DNA of 12,525 bases from JBFISM01 sp041608535 (lineage in GTDB: Bacteria > Actinomycetota > Acidimicrobiia > Spongiisociales > UBA5794), in NCBI GenBank assembly GCA_041608535.1, contig JBFISM010000110.1:1-12525 (forward strand), read 5' to 3'. The position numbers and the translations under genes were made by a program. This document shows positions 6,400 through 11,568 of this stretch, piece after piece. The first letter of the stretch is position 1. Each line of letters begins with the position of its first letter. Under the pieces are notes generated by a model. It worked only from the letters and a program-made list of their open reading frames with translations. It ran no database searches and had not been told where the DNA came from.

Positions 6400-7383
6400 T
6401 CACCGTAACGCCGGGATCACGTGGTTGCCCAAGAGGTCGATGCTCGCCATCCAGCGGTCGAAGCCGAGGCGGAGGTCGAACACGAGATGCTCCACGCCCA
6501 CGGCGGCGAACCGGGCGGTCTGCTCCGCCACCTGCTCCGGCGTTCCCACGATGAGCGAGCCCTCGATGTCATCGGCCGTCTCGAACGTGCCGGAATCGGG
6601 TTTGACCCACCACTTGCCCCGCTCGTTGGCCCAGCGCAGCAGACCTTCGAGGCTGGTGCCCTCCCAGGCGGCCTCCTCGGTGGCGGCGATCGACGTGGGG
6701 GGAACCACGCCGACCGTGGGCATGGGGCGCCCGTTGTCCGTCACCAGCTCCCGCATCTGCGCAACCCGCTTCTCGATGGTCTTGAGAGTGATCCGCCCCG
6801 GGATCCAGCCGTCGCAGTATTCGGCGGCCCGCCGCGCCGACGCCGGGGTGGCGCCGCCGTACCAGAACGGGATCGGGCCTGCCGGCTTCGGGTAGAGGTT
6901 GACGTGCTCGAAGGAGTAGTGCTCGTCGGAGTACGACACATCGTCGCCGGTGAACACCGCCTCGAAGATCCGGGCGTTCGACTCCACCAGCTCTGGACGG
7001 AAGATGCCGCCCATCCCCACCGCCTCGAACTCGTGGTCGAAGGTACCTGCTCCCCAGCCGGCGATGAGGCGTGGACCCACGACGTGGGTCATCGAGGCGA
7101 GGGTGAATGCGGTCACCAATGGATGGCGGTAGGGGATGAGCGTGGCGGTGCCCAAGGTGATGCGCTCGGTGACCGCACCGACGGCGGTGAGCACGGTGAG
7201 CGGCTCGAAGAAATCCTTGTCGGCCGCCTCGAACTCGCCGTGCGGCTCGAACAGCAGATGGTCGCGCACCCACACCGAGTCGAAGCCCACCTCCTCGGCG
7301 CGGCGGGCGCCGTCGAGGATGAGGTCCCGGTCGGCGAACGCGCCGAAGTGGGGGAGGAGCAGCCCGAACCTCATCTCGCTCAC
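6400..7383 (-). CDS. LLM-class (luciferase-like) flavin or F420-dependent oxidoreductase
   Basis: A 327-residue TIM-barrel protein of the bacterial-luciferase-like superfamily, whose members are two-component FMNH2 monooxygenases or F420-dependent dehydrogenases. Motifs in order are MRFGLLLPHFG at the first strand, AEEVGFDSVWVRDHL, VTERITLGTATL, LIAGWGAGTFDHEFEAVG (cofactor phosphate region), PIPFWYGGATPASARRAAEYCDGWIPG, and the closing VEHLVFDLR near the C-terminus. The start is GTG at 7383, supported by GAGGTGA 7 nt upstream and a GTGA overlap with the amidohydrolase stop. The ATG at 7374 (beginning MRFGLLL) is the alternative and would remove three residues. In this operon, just upstream of the dioxygenase, it may hydroxylate or open the substrate ring. 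I cannot decide between FMN and F420, and no flavin reductase gene is obvious nearby. Confidence 0.92.
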   Translation of the reverse strand: MSEMRFGLLLPHFGAFADRDLILDGARRAEEVGFDSVWVRDHLLFEPHGEFEAADKDFFEPLTVLTAVGAVTERITLGTATLIPYRHPLVTAFTLASMTHVVGPRLIAGWGAGTFDHEFEAVGMGGIFRPELVESNARIFEAVFTGDDVSYSDEHYSFEHVNLYPKPAGPIPFWYGGATPASARRAAEYCDGWIPGRITLKTIEKRVAQMRELVTDNGRPMPTVGVVPPTSIAATEEAAWEGTSLEGLLRWANERGKWWVKPDSGTFETADDIEGSLIVGTPEQVAEQTARFAAVGVEHLVFDLRLGFDRWMASIDLLGNHVIPALR

Positions 7384-8750
7384 CTGGCGGTCACCTCGAC
7401 CATCCGGCCGTATCCCGGCTGACCCACGGCCTCGCCATCTCGGTACACGTCCCGCCCTCGCAGGATGGTGCGCACCACCGCCCCGGTGACGGTGCGGCCG
7501 TCGTACGGCGTCCAGCCGCATTTGGAGAGCACGTTGTCGTTGCTGATGGTGTAGGTGCGGCCGAGATCGACGAGCGTGATGTCGGCGTCCTTACCCGGCG
7601 TGAGCGAACCTTTGTTGCTCACTCCGAACACAGCGGCGGGACGGGTGCTGACCAGATCGACGAGCCGCTCGAAGGACAGCTTGCCGCGATGATGCGCATC
7701 CAGCATCAGCGGGAGCTGATCCTGGATCCCCGGGGTCCCGGTGTGCGCCGCCCAAGCGTCGGTCCAGCCGATCTCCTTCTCCGCGCGGGTGTGAGGAGCG
7801 TGATCGGAGGCGAGCATGTCGATGTCGCCCGCCTCGAGCGCCTTCCACACCGCCTCTTGGTGGTGCACCGGCACCCAGTACGACAGCACGTAGCTGCCCT
7901 GGCGGGCGATGTCGGCCATGGTCCCGAGGAAGATCGTCCAGTGGTTGGTCTCGGCGCTCACGTCGACGCCACGCCGGCGGGCTTGGCCGATCATCTCGAT
8001 CTGGCGAGCTGTCTGGACATGAACGATGTGCAGCTTGCACCCGGTTGCCTCGGCGAGACGCAGCAGGGTCGCAGTTGCCGTGTCCCAGATGAGCCCGTCG
8101 CCCACGGCGAGGGTCCGTGCATATGCCTCCGGACTGCGATCGCCTGCCGCCCAATAGCCCTGCTCGACGACATCCATGATCGCCTGGTCATGGGGGTGCA
8201 CCATGAGCCGTTTGCCGGTCTCGGCGATGATCTGCATCGTGCGGTACAGCTCGCCATGGTCGTGCACGCCGATCGCGGCGGGATGCGGATACGAGCGCCC
8301 GGTGTCGACGACCATGTAGATCTTGAAGGCGGCGATGCCTCGCTCCGCCATGGGGGCGAGCTGGTCGGGGAGCTTGGCAGCAGGATTGTGGTTGTAGTCC
8401 ACGATGCTCCTGGCCTCGTACATGTCGAGCACTTGGTCGAGGTCGTCGACCGTCATCGTGGGCGGGTCGAGGTTGGGCATCCCGAAGATCGTGGTGTAGC
8501 CGCCCGCCGCAGCCGCCCGGGTACATGTGACCAGATCCTCCTTGTGGGTGTAGCCGGGCTCCCTGGTGTGCACGTGGACGTCGATGCCACCCGGGATGGC
8601 AACGTGGCCGCTGGCATCGATCACCTCGTCGGCGGTCAGCGTGCCCGGAGCGGCCAGCTCCCCGATCGTCTCGCCGTCGATGCCTATATCGACACTGCGG
8701 AGCGATCCTTCGACGAACACATCGGCTCCGGTGATCACTCGGGTCGGCAT
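7380..8750 (-). CDS. Cyclic amidohydrolase, dihydroorotase/hydantoinase type
   Basis: A 456-residue metal-dependent amidohydrolase that opens cyclic amides or imides. The metal ligands are visible: His59 and His61 in GGIDVHVHTREPG, the candidate carboxylated Lys143 in AAFKIYM, His185 or His187 in MVHPHD, His241 or His244 in LHIVHV, and Asp316 in LASDHAPH. The HVHTREPG segment with Arg63, the MPN segment with Asn93, and DHAPH match dihydroorotases, where the equivalent residues hold the orotate carboxylate. The FKIYM lysine is more like hydantoinases and allantoinases. It is unlikely to be the housekeeping pyrC, because it sits in a catabolic operon with no pyrimidine-biosynthesis genes. The ATG at 8750 shares one base with the upstream stop (TGATG) and has GGAAGG just before it. 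A heterocyclic substrate such as a hydantoin, dihydropyrimidine or lactam-type intermediate is inferred. Confidence 0.93.
   Translation of the reverse strand: MPTRVITGADVFVEGSLRSVDIGIDGETIGELAAPGTLTADEVIDASGHVAIPGGIDVHVHTREPGYTHKEDLVTCTRAAAAGGYTTIFGMPNLDPPTMTVDDLDQVLDMYEARSIVDYNHNPAAKLPDQLAPMAERGIAAFKIYMVVDTGRSYPHPAAIGVHDHGELYRTMQIIAETGKRLMVHPHDQAIMDVVEQGYWAAGDRSPEAYARTLAVGDGLIWDTATATLLRLAEATGCKLHIVHVQTARQIEMIGQARRRGVDVSAETNHWTIFLGTMADIARQGSYVLSYWVPVHHQEAVWKALEAGDIDMLASDHAPHTRAEKEIGWTDAWAAHTGTPGIQDQLPLMLDAHHRGKLSFERLVDLVSTRPAAVFGVSNKGSLTPGKDADITLVDLGRTYTISNDNVLSKCGWTPYDGRTVTGAVVRTILRGRDVYRDGEAVGQPGYGRMVEVTAR
7391..7397 (-). promoter_or_regulatory. Shine-Dalgarno site deciding the LLM oxidoreductase GTG start
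   Basis: GAGGTGA on the minus strand lies 7 nt before the GTG at 7383, inside the end of the amidohydrolase gene. Its distance from the ATG at 7374 is 16 nt, which is too long, so it favours the GTG. Confidence 0.55.
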
Positions 8751-9670
8751 CAGCCTTCCGCCCCCACGAGGATGTGACCCGTTGGTGAGGGTGTGCCGTC
8801 GGCCAGGTGCCAGCGGAACCAGTCGGTCATCATCGGACGCACGATGTCGCCGTACTGCGCATATGACGCATAGTGCGTGGTGTTGGTCTGGAGCACGAAG
8901 GCCTTCGGGTCGGGAGCCATCTCGTAGAGGGCTTCGGCGTGATCGGTAGGCGTCGTCTCGTCGTCTTCGACGGCGACGACCATGAGAGGTGCGCTCTTCC
9001 CGGCTACATCGATGGGGCGATATCGCATGATCTCCTCCGCCACGGCAAGCGGCACGCTCGATGGTATGCGGTCGTCGACGTCCGCCTTCACCGTGGTCGA
9101 CCGGCGCTCGGCGGTGGGGATCATTATCTCGGTTCTCGGGTGCACCCGCTCTCCCTCACCCCCGGCCAGTCGGATCCGCCGATCGGCTTCGATCCGGTCG
9201 AGAAACGCATCCCATTCCTCAGGGGTGCGCATCCGGCGCAGCCAGTCCCCGCCGTCGGCAACCGGGACCTGGCTGACCGCACAGTGGATCCTCGGGTCTT
9301 CGGCGGCGAGCATGACGGCGTTGCCACCGCCGGTGCCCCCCGATCCGAACACTCCGAGGCGGTCCGCATCGATGTCGTCTCGCTGCTCCAGGTAGGTCAC
9401 CGCACTGGCGAGATCCTCCAGCTGCATGGCAGGCGACAGCGTGGTGTGGTCGCCGCCTGAGCCCCCAAAACCGCGATAGTCGAAGACGAGCACGGCGAGA
9501 CCCGCATCGCAGAAGGTTTGGTGAAACGGGATGTAGAGGTTGGCATCGGACAGCCCGAGCCAGCCGGGGCCCTGGACGATGCCGGGATGGGGTCCGGCCG
9601 TGTCGGGGAGGCGGAGTATGCCGGCGAGGGTTTCGCCGTGGGAGGGGAACGTGACCCGGTGCTCGATCAT
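8750..9670 (-). CDS. Alpha/beta hydrolase with degenerate nucleophile elbow
   Basis: A 306-residue alpha/beta-hydrolase-fold protein of the dienelactone-hydrolase / X-Pro-peptidase-like type. Core signatures are GPGWLGLSD (oxyanion region, about 34-42), LVFDYRGFGGSGGD (61-74), the elbow VFGSGGTGGGNA (107-118), an acid in VAVEDDETTP (Asp236 or Asp237) and His266 in NTTHYASY. When the elbow is aligned with the two other hydrolases in this window (GMSHGG and GVSLGG), the serine position is Gly111, flanked by Ser110 and Thr113. The acid and histidine remain. It could be a non-serine lyase- or hydratase-like member, use Thr113 or Ser110 in a shifted elbow, or be inactive. The ATG at 9670 overlaps the previous stop as ATGA; the longer ORF upstream to 9928 is a shadow of the neighbouring gene. 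No Shine-Dalgarno is seen; it is probably translationally coupled. Confidence 0.88.
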   Translation of the reverse strand: MIEHRVTFPSHGETLAGILRLPDTAGPHPGIVQGPGWLGLSDANLYIPFHQTFCDAGLAVLVFDYRGFGGSGGDHTTLSPAMQLEDLASAVTYLEQRDDIDADRLGVFGSGGTGGGNAVMLAAEDPRIHCAVSQVPVADGGDWLRRMRTPEEWDAFLDRIEADRRIRLAGGEGERVHPRTEIMIPTAERRSTTVKADVDDRIPSSVPLAVAEEIMRYRPIDVAGKSAPLMVVAVEDDETTPTDHAEALYEMAPDPKAFVLQTNTTHYASYAQYGDIVRPMMTDWFRWHLADGTPSPTGHILVGAEG

Positions 9671-10734
9671 GGAGCACCGGCGAGTTGCTCCACCATCCAG
9701 TCGCCCATGTGGGGCCGGTAGAGGTACGCCTTGTTGGTGGCGACGTGATTGCCGTCCTCGACGATCTGCAGCCTCACCGGTCCCGAGATCTCGGCGCCCA
9801 TCCGCTCGTTGTCCGTGGCGGGGATGAGCCGATCGTTGCGCCCGGTGATGATGTAGCTCGGGACCGTGACTCGCTCCGCCACACCCCGGAGGTTCATCGC
9901 CCGCATCTTCTCCTTCGTCTCCTCCCACGTGGCCGAGTGGCTGCGCACTTGGAACGCCAGCCGGGTCATCGGGGGCAGGTCATCGAGGTATGGGTACACG
10001 TCGTAGGGGCCGGACAGCGAGACGATCGCCCGGAGTCTCGGTTCGAACGCGGCAGCCCTGACCACGTAGAAGCCGCCCAAGCTCACGCCCATGGCGCCGA
10101 TGCGGGTGGCGTCGACCTCGCCACGCTCCTGCAACGCATCGATGGCGGCTGCCACGGGCTTCTCGTAGGCGATCTCGATGGGAAGCTCGTACTCGGCCTC
10201 ACCCTGACCGGGGCCGTCGATCGAGAACGTCGCGAGCCCTCGGTCGAGGAACCAGGGCTCCATCCCCGACAGCTCCTCCTTGGCCGAATCGAGTCCCGGT
10301 ATCAACACCACGACGGGCGGAGGCTGCCTGCTGGCGGGGATGCGGAGATTCCCGCTGAGCGTGTGGTTGCCGTAGGGGAACTCGATGCGTTCGGCGGGTG
10401 GCCGCATGTAGGGATGCGCCTTGCGATGAGCGGCCACAGCCTGCTCATGGGTGGCCCGCATCTCGGCGATGTCGTGCACGTTGAGGAACTTGGCGAAGTG
10501 GTACTCCATTGCCGCAGTGAGGAAGTGCAGCCCGGCCGATGCGTGGTGGCCGGCGGCGGCGGCGGTGTCGCCTTCGGTTTCGTGGATGGCGGCGCGAGCC
10601 GACCACGCACCGCACCAGTCCTCCCACCGCTCGATGGTGCTCGTCAGTTCGAGAAAGTCTCCAATCGGCACCCCATGTTCGACGAAGCGTGGCCCCCAAT
10701 GGGCGACGGCGGCTTCGATACGTGGGTCAGCCAC
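9667..10734 (-). CDS. Alpha/beta hydrolase of the 2,6-dihydroxypseudooxynicotine hydrolase (C-C hydrolase) family
   Basis: A 355-residue protein with a helical N-terminal region (about 1-110) before the alpha/beta-hydrolase core, the layout of 2,6-dihydroxypseudooxynicotine hydrolase from nicotine breakdown. Matching segments are PGLDSAKEE (147-155), LDRGLATFSIDGPGQGE (163-179), the elbow GVSLGG with Ser218, TGRNDRLIP with Asp301, and EDGNHVATN with His330. These coincide with the recalled triad Ser217/Asp300/His329 of that enzyme. The acidic residue reported as important there (Glu148) is Asp149 here. It starts at GTG 10734 with a strong Shine-Dalgarno and is the first gene of the eight-gene operon. 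A carbon-carbon or ester hydrolysis on a keto side chain is the best guess; the family also contains esterases of unknown role. It is not assumed to act on nicotine. Confidence 0.92.
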   Translation of the reverse strand: MADPRIEAAVAHWGPRFVEHGVPIGDFLELTSTIERWEDWCGAWSARAAIHETEGDTAAAAGHHASAGLHFLTAAMEYHFAKFLNVHDIAEMRATHEQAVAAHRKAHPYMRPPAERIEFPYGNHTLSGNLRIPASRQPPPVVVLIPGLDSAKEELSGMEPWFLDRGLATFSIDGPGQGEAEYELPIEIAYEKPVAAAIDALQERGEVDATRIGAMGVSLGGFYVVRAAAFEPRLRAIVSLSGPYDVYPYLDDLPPMTRLAFQVRSHSATWEETKEKMRAMNLRGVAERVTVPSYIITGRNDRLIPATDNERMGAEISGPVRLQIVEDGNHVATNKAYLYRPHMGDWMVEQLAGAP

Positions 10735-10740
10735 CCTGTC

Positions 10741-10747
10741 TCCTCCC
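10741..10747 (-). promoter_or_regulatory. Shine-Dalgarno site of the first operon gene
   Basis: GGGAGGA on the minus strand lies 6 nt before the GTG at 10734, fixing the non-ATG start of the operon's lead gene. Confidence 0.75.
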
Positions 10748-10760
10748 GCGTCTTCGGCAG

Positions 10761-10789
10761 AGATTCGCCGATCCGGCGACGCTTTTCAA
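10761..10789 (-). promoter_or_regulatory. Candidate promoter of the eight-gene catabolic operon
   Basis: On the minus strand TTGAAA (10784-10789) and GAATCT (10761-10766) are separated by 17 bp. Transcription would start near 10754, leaving a leader of about 20 nt that contains the Shine-Dalgarno at 10741-10747. It lies in the 80-bp gap between the NTF2-like gene and the operon. The -10 is a weak match, so this rests on spacing and context. Confidence 0.45.
10765..10779. promoter_or_regulatory. Inverted repeat in the operon promoter spacer
   Basis: TCGCCG-ATC-CGGCGA is a perfect 6-bp inverted repeat with a 3-nt centre. It occupies most of the spacer between the putative -35 and -10 and touches the -10, a position typical of repressor operators. 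Chance occurrence is possible in GC-rich DNA. Confidence 0.4.
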
Positions 10790-10808
10790 TCAGGCCTTTT
10801 CGATCAGG
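10781..10808 (-). repeat. Tandem 14-bp direct repeat over the operon -35 region
   Basis: On the minus strand CCTGATCGAAAAGG is followed immediately by CCTGATTGAAAAGC (12 of 14 identical). The second copy contains the putative -35 TTGAAA. Directly repeated boxes overlapping and upstream of a -35 are a common activator-binding arrangement. The A-rich units stand out against the GC-rich surroundings. Confidence 0.6.
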
Positions 10809-10814
10809 GCGAAC

Positions 10815-11459
10815 TCATGACGTGCGATGAACCACGCCGGCGATCTTGCCGTCGACCACGAAGGCGAACAGTCGGCCCGTCTCCACGGTCGTGGTGCGTA
10901 GCGGGTACGGTCCGGTCACGGCATAGACGCAGGCGGCAATCGTGACTTCGGGGCCGTCGGCAAAGCTCGCACAGTCCGAGACGTGCATGGTTTCGGATTC
11001 ACGTGATGCACCGTGCACAAAGTCGGCAACGGCGTCGTCATCCAGGTTGCCGTCGTTCCAGAGCGGGGCATCCGGGGCAGACTGTGGATGCTCGGCTACA
11101 CCGAGCCCGAGAACGTTGGGCAGCTTGGGTGACATCAGCTCTTTGACGGCGTCGACGTTCCCCTGGGCGACCGACTTGACGAATGCGCGCAATGTCTCTT
11201 CTGGAGTCAGGACAGGAGGCTCGGGTGCGACGGTGACCGGTTCCACTGCGACCTGGGCGGTGGGCGCGTTGGTCCCCGCCGGACCAGGACCGTCGGGTGC
11301 GACCCATGGAGCGGCCCATACCAGCGCGATCGCGGCCAGGATCCCGACGACCGGGCCCCAGCGGCCTCCGGAGCCGGGCCCCTTCGCCCCAACCGGTTGC
11401 GAATCGTCGGAAGGTGGCGGCATCACCCGGATCGAGCGGGTGTCCTTGTCTGGAGGCAT
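10815..11459 (-). CDS. Membrane-anchored NTF2-like protein of unknown function
   Basis: A 214-residue protein with no recognised catalytic motif. Residues 1-34 are polar and Pro/Gly-rich. One hydrophobic segment at about 35-54 (WGPVVGILAAIALVWAAPWV) looks like a single membrane anchor with the N-terminus inside. A Pro/Ala/Val-rich linker (55-83) leads to a domain starting TPEETLRAFVKSVAQGNVDA, which resembles the helix opening NTF2-like or SnoaL-like folds. It ends in strands (GRLFAFVVDGKIAGVV). Cys163 and Cys177 could form a disulfide outside the membrane. The ATG at 11459 follows a -10-like TACCCT by 6 nt with no Shine-Dalgarno, so it may be leaderless. Met13 is an alternative start. It lies 80 bp upstream of the catabolic operon and downstream of a transporter gene; a functional link is not shown. 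Confidence 0.72.
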   Translation of the reverse strand: MPPDKDTRSIRVMPPPSDDSQPVGAKGPGSGGRWGPVVGILAAIALVWAAPWVAPDGPGPAGTNAPTAQVAVEPVTVAPEPPVLTPEETLRAFVKSVAQGNVDAVKELMSPKLPNVLGLGVAEHPQSAPDAPLWNDGNLDDDAVADFVHGASRESETMHVSDCASFADGPEVTIAACVYAVTGPYPLRTTTVETGRLFAFVVDGKIAGVVHRTS

Positions 11460-11465
11460 GGGCGC

Positions 11466-11471
11466 AGGGTA
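11466..11471 (-). promoter_or_regulatory. Leaderless-type -10 element for the membrane-anchored gene
   Basis: On the minus strand TACCCT is followed by GCGCCC and the ATG at 11459, the same TANNNT-N6-ATG geometry as the creatininase gene. No clear -35 is seen. Confidence 0.4.
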
Positions 11472-11513
11472 CGACTGGCGGTTTCGCTAGTGCGCACCAA
11501 GGGGGTGAATCAC

Positions 11514-11545
11514 CGAGGGGGCCCACCGGGTGGCGGGCCCCCTCG
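11514..11545 (-). terminator. Strong GC hairpin downstream of the substrate-binding-protein gene
   Basis: CGAGGGGGCCC (11514-11524) pairs perfectly with GGGCCCCCTCG (11535-11545) around a 10-nt loop. It begins 23 nt past the stop of the substrate-binding-protein gene. It has no U-tract on either strand, as is common for hairpin terminators in GC-rich actinobacteria; it could instead slow transcription or stabilise the 3' end. Confidence 0.6.
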
Positions 11546-11568
11546 AGTTCGGTCGCTGACCGTACGGT

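Noticed and set aside
6421..7422. Plus-strand ORF opposite the LLM-class oxidoreductase
   Set aside because: Antisense shadow: His/Gly/Glu-rich translation with no motifs; the minus frame is clearly coding.
7380..8750. Calling the amidohydrolase pyrC
   Set aside because: Motifs are dihydroorotase-like, but the FKIYM lysine and the catabolic neighbourhood argue against the biosynthetic enzyme; no other pyr gene is present.
7689..8777. Plus-strand ORF opposite the cyclic amidohydrolase
   Set aside because: Mirror of a strongly motif-supported gene; its Val/His/Asp-rich composition is that of complement-frame shadows.
9671..9928. N-terminal extension of the second alpha/beta hydrolase
   Set aside because: It overlaps the upstream hydrolase gene in another frame and is low-complexity; the ATG at 9670 with its ATGA overlap is the natural start.
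9685..10830. Plus-strand ORF (381 codons) opposite the C-C-hydrolase-like gene
   Set aside because: Antisense shadow; it would also run across the operon promoter region and has no recognisable domain.
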